Assembly: GCA_963995505.1 (NCBI GenBank) | Contig: OZ023184.1 | Location: 10,618,308-10,682,307 of the forward strand | Length of the DNA: 64,000 nt | Direction of reading: 5' to 3' | Source: Hypericum androsaemum | Lineage: Eukaryota > Streptophyta > Magnoliopsida > Malpighiales > Hypericaceae | Shown: one piece after another, positions 1-8,625 of the stretch | Layout: every line of letters begins with the position of its first letter | How positions within the stretch are numbered: position 1 is the stretch's first letter | Program-made: the position numbers and the translations under genes | The notes under the pieces: model-generated | The model's input: only the letters and a program-made list of their open reading frames with translations | What the model was told of the DNA's origin: nothing | Database searches by the model: none

Positions 1-595
1 GGCATGAAAAGGCATGAAAAGGTAAGAAAAGGCAAGGAAAAGGCAAGAAAAGGCAAGAAACTGCAAGAAATGGCAAGATAAGGTAAGAAATGGCAAGAAA
101 AGGCAAGATTAGGTAAGAAAAGGAAAGAAAAGTCAAGGAAAAGGCACAAAAAGGAAAGAAAAGGCAAGAAAAAGAAAGAAAAGGTAAGAAATGGAAAGAA
201 AAGGCAAGAAAAGGTAAAAAATGGCAAGATAAGGCAAGGAAAGGCAAGTAATGGCAGGAAAAGGCCAGAAAAGGCAAAGAAAAGGAATGGAAAGGCCCAA
301 AAAGGCAAGAAAAGGTAAGAGAAGGCAAGATATTGCAAGAAAAGGAAAGAATAGGCAAGAGAAGGAAAGAAAAGGAACGAAAAGGCTCGAAAAAAGCAAG
401 AAAAGGAAAGTAAAAGGAATGAAAAGGCAAGAAAAGAAAAGAAAAGGCAAGGACAAGGAATGAAAAGGCAAGATAATGCAAGATAAAGCAAGAAAAGGAA
501 AGAAAAGTCAAGAAAAAGGAAAATGAAAGAAAAGGCAAGGAAAAGGTAAGAAAACGCGAGAAAAGGCAAGAAAATGGAAGGAAAGGCATGGAAAG
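1..595 (+). repeat. 10-bp minisatellite array, block 1
   Basis: Tandem units of about 10 bp, consensus AAAAGGCAAG on this strand, with common variants AAAAGGAAAG, AAAAGGCATG, AAAAGGTAAG and AAGATAAGGC. Occasional 9- or 11-bp units shift the register. The strand is almost all purine. The block continues from beyond the window and stops where an LTR end (TGATATGAAC) begins. It contains no gene. Confidence 0.95.
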
Positions 596-1230
596 TGATA
601 TGAACCTCGGTAGGAGATTCACAACGGACCGTGCTACTTTGGATGGAACAGACCGCAACCCACGAACTCGAGCCTTGCAAGAACCTTGGTTTGGAAGAAC
701 CGCAACCCGAGCAATGGAATTTCGTGAACCTTTGGTCCAAGTCGAATCACGCCACAAACGATGATGGAGGAATCGTTTGATAAGTGAAAGATTCGCTCAA
801 GCTAAGCAATCCAGCAATTAGCAAGAACATGCAAGGAGTATCTAACTCACAAAATTATCAATCTCAAAAGTTGTGTACGTTTTATTGCTAGGAGACCTCC
901 TTATATAGGCTCCAAAGTACCAAAGTATTCCTAAACAAGCTAACTCCTTAAAAGGAGTTCAAAGGCTGGCCAAAACTCTCTTTCCTAATCTAAGGAGATT
1001 CTGGCCGAATTTATTCAACTAAATAAGGAATAATATAAGCAAATAATATCTAATAGAATAACTAATAGCTACACGACCAAAACAAGTAGATGCACTGACT
1101 AAATAGGCTGATTCTTCTTGATTCTCCATGTGCGCATGCATCTAGAAGCTTACGTGCATGTCAAGCTTCCAAAATAGCCTCTATCACGTGCATGGGCTTT
1201 GCATAGGCCTCATGCACGTCCTTGCACTTG
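596..1230 (-). mobile_element. Truncated LTR of family C
   Basis: This matches the family-C 3' LTR at 21634-22269 almost base for base, from its terminal TGATATGAAC through the reversed TATA region to the CTTGCACTTG stretch. It then breaks directly into minisatellite. About 168 bp at the LTR's upstream end, the part that begins TGATGTGAG in the full copy, is missing. It is therefore a truncated LTR, not a clean solo LTR, and no target-site duplication can be assigned. Confidence 0.85.
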
Positions 1231-1720
1231 AAAAGGCAAGATAAGGTAAGAAAAGGCTAGAAAAGGTAAGAAAAGGAAAGATAAGGAAAAATAAGGCAAA
1301 AAAAGGCAAGATAAGGCAAGAAATGTTATGAAAAGGCAAGAAAAGGTATGAAAAGACAAGAAAAGGAAAGATAAGGCAAGAAAAGGCAAGGAAAAGGCAT
1401 GAGAAAGCATGAAAAGGCAAGAGAAGGAATCAAAAGGGAAGATAAGTCCAGAAAAGGCAAGAAAAGGAAAGAAAAGGCATGAAAAGGCAAGAAAAGACAA
1501 GATAAGTCAAGAAAAGGTAAGATAACGCAAGAAAAGGCAAGAAAAGGAAAGAAAAAGGAAAGATAAGGCAAGACAAGGCATGAAAAGGAAAGAATAGGAA
1601 AGAAAAGGCAAGGAAAAGGCAAGATAAGGCAAAAAAAGGCAAGTAAAAGGCAATATAAGGAAAGAAAAGGCATGAAAAGGCAAGGAAAAGGCAAGAAAAG
1701 GCAAGAGAAGGCAAGGAAAA
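1231..1720 (+). repeat. 10-bp minisatellite array, block 2
   Basis: Same unit and same orientation as block 1 (AAAAGGCAAG with C-to-A and CAAG-to-CATG variants). It separates the truncated LTR from element A1. Its last five bases, GAAAA, are the left target-site duplication of A1. Confidence 0.95.
1716..1720. repeat. Target-site duplication of A1, left copy
   Basis: GAAAA immediately before the A1 5' LTR, matching GAAAA at 8621-8625. Five base pairs is the usual Ty3/gypsy duplication length. GAAAA recurs in every satellite unit, so the match alone is weak, but it agrees with otherwise complete element ends. Confidence 0.75.
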
Positions 1721-2532
1721 TCATGTGAGACCATCCAACAACGAGCATGGAGCATTGCGTGTTCCAATTGGGCCGATTACAAGAGCACGGGCCAAGAAGC
1801 TTCAAGCTGAACTGAATGGATTTATTGAAGGCATTCGGACTCAAGTTGAATCAAGCAAGCCCAAGGACGACCTAGAAGGCCATGTTAAGCCCATACACGT
1901 TATTGGTGCTATTTTAGAAGCCTAGCATGCGCAAGATTCTTTTGGATGCATGCAAACAGAATTTCAGCTTATCTTGGACATGCATCCCTAAATTTTAGGA
2001 ACTACTTTTCCTATGTTTTAGGACGTGATATTTACTAGATATTCTAGTATCTATCTTAGTTTAGTTTGTTTTTCTTACTTAGTGAATAATTAGGCCAGAA
2101 TCCCTTTTATTTAGGAAGGTGAGTTTTGGCCAGCTTTGAACTCCTTATTTGGAGTTAGTTTTTGTTTAGGAATGTTTGAGACTTTTGGGGCCTATATAAA
2201 GGGACTCCTAGCAATAAAAAACGGGGACAATCTTTTATTCATTCAGAATATACTTAGCTATTGCTAGTTTGTGAGTTTTGATACTCATTGTGTGTTCTTG
2301 GTTAGGCTAGTGCGTCGCTTAGCTAGGGCAACGTATTTCACTTATCAAACAGATTATCCACCTCTGTTTGTGGCGTGATTCGACTTAAGGACTTGGGTTC
2401 TTGACTTCCATTGTTCGGGTTGCGGTGAGACATCGCCAAGGTTCGTGCATTGCGTAGTTGGAGTTGGAGTCTTTCTCATCCATCAAGTAGCAGCGGTCCG
2501 TTCATGTGGAATTCCCAGCGAGTTTTACATCA
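1721..2532 (+). repeat. 5' LTR of A1
   Basis: It is 812 bp, the same length as the 3' LTR at 7809-8620, and ends ACATCA two bases before the primer site. It carries a TATA box (2193-2200), an AATAAA at 2213-2218, and at 1725-1925 the coding sequence for the last residues of the polyprotein, which is meaningful only in the 3' copy. A near-palindrome, AACTCC...GGAGTT, lies about 45 bp upstream of the TATA box. Confidence 0.95.
2193..2200 (+). promoter_or_regulatory. TATA box of A1 5' LTR
   Basis: TATATAAA in the LTR, followed 13 bp later by AATAAA, as expected around the U3/R boundary. The same sequence is in the 3' LTR at 8281-8288. It probably drives genomic RNA synthesis; the transcription start is not determined. 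Confidence 0.7.
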
Positions 2533-2534
2533 TT

Positions 2535-2546
2535 TGGTATCAGAGC
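2535..2546 (+). other. Primer-binding site (initiator-Met tRNA)
   Basis: TGGTATCAGAGC two bases after the LTR end. This is the standard complement of the 3' end of plant initiator-Met tRNA, which primes minus-strand synthesis. The same 12-mer is used by elements A2, B1 and both D units. Confidence 0.95.
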
Positions 2547-3135
2547 TACGGCTTGCTACTACCTTTAATTTCGTTTTACTAAGTTCAGCTTACAATTCGT
2601 CTTTGTTTTGTTGCCGAACTTGAGTAGAGTTTGTTTGGTTGCGTTCGGTTGAGACAAGAGAGAAAAGAAAGAGAGCGAATACAATCAGAAAAGAAAAGAA
2701 AAAAAAAAGAAAAGAAAAGAAAGAAAAGGGAAAAGAAAAGAAAGGAAAGAAAGAAAAGAGAGAGTACGCACCAAACAGGAATTGCAAGACTAAATAGGCA
2801 TTCGCAAGAAAGAGGAAGCGCCTAGGGCAAGGAGAAACGTGCAAGACCAAAGAGGGAGACCAAGTAGAGCCTTCTAAACGCAAGAAAACAAGCGGATAAC
2901 ATTCTGTTTGTTTGGTGAAATTTGTAGTTCAAGCAAAGGCGGTGCTAGCTTTAGTAAGAACATACAAGTATCACGAGTGGAAAAAGGCAAGAGTGTGTGA
3001 GCTCATTAGAGAGAAAAGCCAAATATTTGAGCGCAAACACGAGGGAACTTGAGTGCACCTTACATTGAGAGAAACACGTAAGGGAGTGAACTTGTGAGGC
3101 CATATTTTTTTTTACTAACCAAGTTTTCTTGCAGC
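2547..3135 (+). other. A1 untranslated leader with putative intron
   Basis: A 589-bp purine-rich leader between the primer site and gag, with a GA-rich run at about 2650-2765. A likely intron spans 2954-3134: donor TTA|GTAAGAAC, branch-point-like TACTAAC after a T run near 3108-3121, and acceptor TTCTTGCAG one base before the gag ATG. The same donor, branch and acceptor are present in the leaders of B1 and C. A copy of the satellite unit (AAAAAGGCAAGAG) sits at 2981-2993, inside this intron. Splicing is inferred from sequence alone. Confidence 0.6.
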
Positions 3136-6100
3136 ATGTCTCACAAAGGCGAGGGAGAAAAGGAGGGAACCTTGGCCCAAGTTGACATTAAGTTGCTCAC
3201 GGAGGCTCTAACAAGGAATTTCCAACGCATGATGCAAGCTGAAATTGAGCCTATACGCGAACAAATGCGTGCAATGGAGCGAGCTAGCACAAGTCATGCA
3301 CCAAGAAGGAGAGCACCAAAAGAGTCAAGTGGAGAAGATTCTGACCATGAAGAAGATGCAAGATCCACAAGGAACTATAGGAGGCCGAGAGTTGAACAAC
3401 CCATACGAGGCGAAATTCATGCACGTAGAGGGAGAGCGCCTATAGAAGCATGTGGAGAAGAATCTGACCATGACGAAGATGCAAGATCCACAAGGAACTA
3501 TAGGAGGCCGAGAGTTGAACGCCATCCTAGGGAGGCAAGGCGAAGAGAGGATGACAACATAGGAAGCATTAAACTAAAAATACCTACCTTTGCTGGTCAT
3601 TCTGATCCGGAAGCTTACTTGGAGTGGGAGAAGAAAATTGAATTTGTGTTTGATTGCCACAATCATTCCGAAGCAAAGAAGGTAAAACTTGCCATCACTG
3701 AGTTTACTGATTATGCTATAACTTGGTGGGATCAACTTGTGACAAGCAGGAGGCGTAATGGAGAGCGCCCTATAGCTACTTGGGAGGAAATGAAAGTGGT
3801 GATGCGGAAGAGGTTTGTTCCAAGTCATTACTATAGGGAGCTATACAAGAAGTTACAAGGCATGAGGCAAGGGAGCTTGAGTGTGGAGGAATTTTACAAG
3901 CAAATGGAGCTAGCCATGATAAGAGCTGATGTTGAGGAAGATAGAGAAGCTACCATGGCAAGATTTCTGAATGGACTCAATTCTGAGATCCAAGACAAAG
4001 TAGAGTTGCAACACTATGTGGAGTTGGAGGACATGGTGCACATGGCCACCAAGATTGAGAAGCAACTAAAGAGAGGAGGAGGAACAAGAGCTACATCAGG
4101 TTCTAATTGGAAGCCGAGTTATCCAAGGAAGTTTGACAAACCACAGGCTACCAAAGAAGGGCAAAAATCCGAGAGTTCCAACACCAACTCTCAGAAGAAG
4201 GTGGAGGCCCCTCCCGCAAGAAACCGTGACATTAAGTGCTTTAAGTGTCAAGGAAGGGGTCATATATCTAGTCAATGCCCCAACAAGCAGATCATGGTGA
4301 TTAGAGAAAATGGGGAGATTGAAACTGAAGGAGAGGAGTCGGAGCATGAAAGCCTACCCTCATTGGAGGATCTGTCCGAGGAGGAGTATCACGCACCCGG
4401 GGGACTTACCCTAGTCAGTAGGCGAGCCTTGAACTCCCAAGCCAAAGAAGAAGATGATGCAGCCCAAAGAGAAAACATCTTTCACACAAGGTGTTATGTT
4501 AAAGACAAAGTGTGTAGTGTCATCATTGATGGAGGGAGTTGTGCTAACGTAGCAAGTACCACTATGGTTGAGAAGCTAGGGTTGCGCACTGAAAAACACC
4601 CTAAACCATACAAGCTACAATGGCTGAATGATAGTGGAGAAGTGAGAGTGATGAAGCAAGTGTTAGTGGCCTTTCGCATTGGCAATTATGAAGATGAGGT
4701 GTTATGTGACGTGGTACCAATGCAAGCGGGTCACCTACTGTTGGGAAGGCCATGGCAGTTTGATAGAAGAGTAACTCATAATGGCTACACCAACAAGTAC
4801 TCGTTCATACTCAAGAAGCGGTTGATCACCTTAGCACCCTTGGCACCATCACAAGTCTGTGAGGATCAAAGGAAGTTGCAAATTGAATGTGATGAAAAGA
4901 AAAGGAGTGATCAAAAGAAAAAGATTGAGAGGAGAGAAGAAGCCGAAAAACAGAAAGAAAAAATGGCCAAAAGAGAGGAAATACTTGAGAGAACAAAAGA
5001 AGCCAGAAAAACAGAAATAAAGTCGGCCATTGAGAGAAAATTTGAGGGATGGAAAAGAAACTACTATGTGAGAGCAAGTGAGATTAAGCAAGCTTGTTTT
5101 GAAAAACAGTCTATGATCTTACTTCGGTATAGGGAGACACTTTTGGTTGCTAACGAGCTTGAGCCACATTTGCCAAGCATGCTTAAATCTCTTTTACAGG
5201 ATTTTGAGGATGTATTCCCCAATGAGCTACCACCAGGTTTGCCACCAATAAGGGGAATTGAACATCAGATTGACTTCGTTCCGGGAGCATCAATTCCAAA
5301 CCGACCAGCTTATAGAAGCAATCCGGAGGAGACGAAAGAACTTGAGAAGCAAGTCAATGAACTTTTGGAGAAAGGGTACGTGAGAGAGAGCATGAGTCCA
5401 TGCGCTGTTCCGGTCTTACTTGTGCCAAAGAAAGATGGATCATGGAGGATGTGTGTTGATTGTCGCGCTGTCAACAACATTACGGTAAAATATCGTCACC
5501 CTATTCCTCATTTAGATGACATGTTGGATGAGTTGTATGGTTCTTGCATGTTTTCAAAGATTGATTTGAAAAGTGGTTATCATCAGATTCGCATGAAAGA
5601 AGGTGATGAATGGAAAACAGCGTTTAAAATGAAGTATGGTTTGTATGAATGGATGGTCATGCCTTTTGGATTATCTAATGCACCTAGTACATTCATGCGC
5701 CTTATGAATCATGTTTTACGTCCATTCATTGGCAAATTTGTAGTTGTTTACTTTGATGATATACTCATTTATAGCAAGAGCATTGAGGAGCACGTAGAGC
5801 ACTTGAAATCTGTTTTGATTGCACTTAGGGAGGATCAATTATTTGCTAACTTGAAGAAGTGCACCTTTTGCACAGATAAGCTTGTATTCTTGGGTTTTAT
5901 TGTTAGTGCTGAAGGAATACAGGTTGATGAAGAAAAGATAAAGGCAATTAGGGATTGGCCGACCCCCACAAACATTGCACATGTTCGAAGCTTCCATGGA
6001 CTAGCAAGCTTCTACCGAAGATTTGTGAAAGATTTTAGCACCATAGCCGCACCACTCACCGAAGTCATTAAGAAGAGCGTTGGATTCAGCTGGGGAGAAG

Positions 6101-8013
6101 CGCAAGAGAAAGCATTTCAATTACTCAAAGAGAAGTTGACGAATGCTCCTTTATTAGCTTTACCTAATTTTTCTAAAATGTTTGAAGTTGAGTGTGATGC
6201 TTCAGGTGTAGGAATTGGCGCTGTACTCATGCAAGATCGACGGCCAATTGCCTATTTCAGCGAGAAATTAAGCGGCGCACCTCTAAACTATCCGACCTAT
6301 GACAAAGAGTTGTATGCTTTAATTCGGACATTGGAGACATGGCAGCACTACTTGTGGCCCAAGGAATTCGTGATACACACTGATCATGAATCGTTGAAGC
6401 ACTTGAAAGGGCAACACAAGCTGAATAAGAGGCATGCACGCTGGGTAGAATTCATTGAGACATTTCCTTATGTCATTCGCTACAAGCAAGGTAAGGAAAA
6501 TGTGGTTGCCGATGCACTATCACGGAGGTATGCCTTGATCTCAACTCTTGATGCTAAGTTACTTGGTTTTGAACACATCAAAGAGTTGTATGCTGAAGAT
6601 ATTGATTTTGGTGATCTATTCCGAGCTATGGAGAAGGGTGCGAGTAATAAATTCTTTCGGAATGAAGGTTACCTATTTCGTGAAAACAAACTTTGTGTGC
6701 CTAATTGTTCTATGCGAGAATTGCTTATGCAGGAGGCGCATGGAGGAGGATTGATGGGGCACTTTGGAATCGCAAAGACCTTGGCAATGCTACAAGATCA
6801 TTTCTTTTGGCCACACATGAAGAGGGATGTTGAAAGAGTTTGTGGCCGTTGCATCACTTGCAAGCAAGCCAAGTCAAAGGTAAAACCCCATGGTTTGTAT
6901 ACTCCACTACCTATACCTAGTGAGCCTTGGATTGATATTTCTATGGACTTTGTGTTAGGACTTCCTAGGACTAAGCGTGGACGAGATTCTATCTTTGTGG
7001 TAGTGGATAGATTTTCTAAGATGGCACATTTTATTCCATGTCATAAAACTGATGATGCTTCTAATGTTGCTGATTTGTTCTTTAGAGAAATTGTTAGATT
7101 GCATGGCATGCCTAGGACAATTATTTCTGATAGAGATGCTAAATTCTTGAGCTATTTTTGGAAGACCTTGTGGTGCAAGTTAGGTACTAAGTTGTTATTC
7201 TCTACTACTTGTCATCCACAAACTGATGGTCAAACTGAAGTTGTGAATAGAACTCTATCTACACTCTTAAGAGCACTTATTAAGCATAACATTAAGAATT
7301 GGGAGGAATGTTTGCCACATGTTGAATTTGCTTACAATCGATCAGTTCATTCTGCTACTCAATTCTCACCATTTGAGCTTGTTTATGGATTTAATCCTTT
7401 GACTCCATTGGATTTGTCACCTTTACCTTTGAGTGAGCATGTTAATTTAGATGGCAAGAAGAAGGCAGAATTTGTCAAGCAATTACATGAAAAGGCAAGG
7501 CTGAATATTGAGAAGAGAACGGAGCACTATGCAAGGCAAGCCAATAAAGGACGGCACAAAGTTGTCTTTGAGCCTGGTGAATGGGTTTGGTTGCATATGC
7601 GAAAGGAGCGTTTTCCCGTTCAACGTCGCTCCAAGTTACTACCTCGTGGAGATGGTCCATTCCAAGTTTTAGAGCGCATTAATGACAATGCCTACAAGCT
7701 TGATCTACCTGGTGAGTATAATGTAAGTGCTACATTTAATGTTGCTGACTTAAGCCCTTTTGATGCAGGTGAAGATTTGAGGGCAAATCCTTTTCAAGAG
7801 AGGGGGAATGATGTGAGACCATCCAACAACGAGCATGGAGCATTGCGTGTTCCAATTGGGCCGATTACAAGAGCACGGGCCAAGAAGCTTCAAGCTGAAC
7901 TGAATGGATTTATTGAAGGCATTCGGACTCAAGTTGAATCAAGCAAGCCCAAGGACGACCTAGAAGGCCATGTTAAGCCCATACACGTTATTGGTGCTAT
8001 TTTAGAAGCCTAG
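3136..8013 (+). CDS. gag-pol: Gag-Pol polyprotein, intact (A1)
   Basis: One 1625-residue ORF starting at the ATG directly after the TTGCAG acceptor; the frame is open 42 bp further upstream but has no ATG there. Order: acidic/arginine-rich linker with a 41-residue tandem duplication (about 60-145), Gag core (about 160-315), CCHC knuckle C368-C371-H376-C381, protease with IDGGSC (D465), a highly charged Lys/Glu linker (about 575-640), RT with YFDD at 872-875, RNase H with D1021, E1058, D1083, D1126, integrase zinc site H1202, H1209, C1239, C1242, catalytic D1271, D1332, E1368 (35 residues between the last two), then a GPF-type motif near 1505. About the last 68 residues, with PITRARAKK, lie within the 3' LTR. 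No chromodomain is seen. All catalytic residues expected for the family are present, so it could be functional. The protein would be processed by its own protease in virus-like particles. Confidence 0.95.
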   Translation: MSHKGEGEKEGTLAQVDIKLLTEALTRNFQRMMQAEIEPIREQMRAMERASTSHAPRRRAPKESSGEDSDHEEDARSTRNYRRPRVEQPIRGEIHARRGRAPIEACGEESDHDEDARSTRNYRRPRVERHPREARRREDDNIGSIKLKIPTFAGHSDPEAYLEWEKKIEFVFDCHNHSEAKKVKLAITEFTDYAITWWDQLVTSRRRNGERPIATWEEMKVVMRKRFVPSHYYRELYKKLQGMRQGSLSVEEFYKQMELAMIRADVEEDREATMARFLNGLNSEIQDKVELQHYVELEDMVHMATKIEKQLKRGGGTRATSGSNWKPSYPRKFDKPQATKEGQKSESSNTNSQKKVEAPPARNRDIKCFKCQGRGHISSQCPNKQIMVIRENGEIETEGEESEHESLPSLEDLSEEEYHAPGGLTLVSRRALNSQAKEEDDAAQRENIFHTRCYVKDKVCSVIIDGGSCANVASTTMVEKLGLRTEKHPKPYKLQWLNDSGEVRVMKQVLVAFRIGNYEDEVLCDVVPMQAGHLLLGRPWQFDRRVTHNGYTNKYSFILKKRLITLAPLAPSQVCEDQRKLQIECDEKKRSDQKKKIERREEAEKQKEKMAKREEILERTKEARKTEIKSAIERKFEGWKRNYYVRASEIKQACFEKQSMILLRYRETLLVANELEPHLPSMLKSLLQDFEDVFPNELPPGLPPIRGIEHQIDFVPGASIPNRPAYRSNPEETKELEKQVNELLEKGYVRESMSPCAVPVLLVPKKDGSWRMCVDCRAVNNITVKYRHPIPHLDDMLDELYGSCMFSKIDLKSGYHQIRMKEGDEWKTAFKMKYGLYEWMVMPFGLSNAPSTFMRLMNHVLRPFIGKFVVVYFDDILIYSKSIEEHVEHLKSVLIALREDQLFANLKKCTFCTDKLVFLGFIVSAEGIQVDEEKIKAIRDWPTPTNIAHVRSFHGLASFYRRFVKDFSTIAAPLTEVIKKSVGFSWGEAQEKAFQLLKEKLTNAPLLALPNFSKMFEVECDASGVGIGAVLMQDRRPIAYFSEKLSGAPLNYPTYDKELYALIRTLETWQHYLWPKEFVIHTDHESLKHLKGQHKLNKRHARWVEFIETFPYVIRYKQGKENVVADALSRRYALISTLDAKLLGFEHIKELYAEDIDFGDLFRAMEKGASNKFFRNEGYLFRENKLCVPNCSMRELLMQEAHGGGLMGHFGIAKTLAMLQDHFFWPHMKRDVERVCGRCITCKQAKSKVKPHGLYTPLPIPSEPWIDISMDFVLGLPRTKRGRDSIFVVVDRFSKMAHFIPCHKTDDASNVADLFFREIVRLHGMPRTIISDRDAKFLSYFWKTLWCKLGTKLLFSTTCHPQTDGQTEVVNRTLSTLLRALIKHNIKNWEECLPHVEFAYNRSVHSATQFSPFELVYGFNPLTPLDLSPLPLSEHVNLDGKKKAEFVKQLHEKARLNIEKRTEHYARQANKGRHKVVFEPGEWVWLHMRKERFPVQRRSKLLPRGDGPFQVLERINDNAYKLDLPGEYNVSATFNVADLSPFDAGEDLRANPFQERGNDVRPSNNEHGALRVPIGPITRARAKKLQAELNGFIEGIRTQVESSKPKDDLEGHVKPIHVIGAILEA
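7796..7808 (+). other. Polypurine tract of A1
   Basis: AAGAGAGGGGGAA directly before the 3' LTR, the plus-strand primer site. It lies inside the coding frame. Equivalent tracts, mostly AAGAGGAGGGGAA, sit at 24289-24301 (B1, - strand), 34371-34383 and 36169-36181 (D, - strand), 39032-39044 (E), 22438-22450 (C, with a T) and 58418-58430 (B3, with a final C). Confidence 0.9.
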
Positions 8014-8620
8014 CATACGCAAGATTCTTTTGGATGCATGCAAACAGAATTTCAGCTTATCTTGGACATGCATCCCTAAATTTTAGGAACTTCTTTTCCT
8101 ATGTTTTAGGACGTGATATTTACTAGATATTCTAGTATCTATCTTAGTTTAGTTTGTTTTTCCTACTTAGTGAATAATTAGGCCAGAATCCCTTTTATTT
8201 AGGAAGGTGAGTTTTGGCCAGCTTTGAACTCCTTATTTGGAGTTAGTTTTTGTTTAGGAATGTTTGAGACTTTTGGGGCCTATATAAAGGGACTCCTAGC
8301 AATAAAAAACGGGGACAATCTTTTATTCATTCAGAATATACTTAGCTATTGCTAGTTTGTGAGTTTTGATACTCATTGTGTGTTCTTGGTTAGGCTAGTG
8401 CGTCGCTTAGCTAGGGCAACGTATTTCACTTATCAAACAGATTATCCACCTCTGTTTGTGGCGTGATTCGACTTAAGAACTTGGGTTCTTGACTTCCATT
8501 GTTCGGGTTGCGGTGAGACATCGCCAAGGTTCGTGCATTGCGTAGTTGGAGTTGGAGTCTTTCTCATCCATCAAGTAGCAACGGTCCGTTCGTGTGGAAT
8601 TCCCAGCGAGTTTTACATCA
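7809..8620 (+). repeat. 3' LTR of A1
   Basis: It is 812 bp, with termini TGATGT and ACATCA forming a perfect 6-bp inverted repeat. It contains the C-terminal coding part up to the stop at 8011-8013, a TATA box at 8281-8288 and AATAAA shortly after. It differs from the 5' copy at about seven sites, mostly transitions. Confidence 0.95.
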
Positions 8621-8625
8621 GAAAA
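8621..8625. repeat. Target-site duplication of A1, right copy
   Basis: GAAAA immediately after the A1 3' LTR, matching 1716-1720. Confidence 0.75.

Larger units (their letters stand above)
1721..8620 (+). mobile_element. Complete Ty3/gypsy retrotransposon A1
   Basis: A 6.9-kb full-length element: 812-bp LTRs at both ends, a primer-binding site complementary to initiator-Met tRNA, a purine-rich leader, one uninterrupted gag-pol ORF, a polypurine tract, and GAAAA target duplications. The LTR termini are TGATGT...ACATCA; in the 5' LTR the second base is mutated (TCATGT). The two LTRs differ at about seven positions by eye (under 1%), so the insertion is young. It lies inside the minisatellite. 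Size, LTR length, absence of a chromodomain and a polyprotein that runs into the 3' LTR suggest the CRM clade of chromoviruses; that placement is inference. All visible parts needed for autonomous movement are intact. Confidence 0.95.

Noticed and set aside
1725..1925. Stand-alone 66-residue gene in the A1 5' LTR
   Set aside because: It is the LTR copy of the polyprotein tail; it has meaning only when fused in frame in the 3' LTR.
3094..3135. Upstream extension of the A1 polyprotein to 3094
   Set aside because: It has no ATG, lies across the putative branch point and acceptor, and aligned families begin at the ATG after TTGCAG.
7600..8013. Chromodomain at the integrase C-terminus
   Set aside because: After the GPF module there is only a short linker and the TRARAKK tail; the aromatic pattern expected of a chromodomain is not visible.
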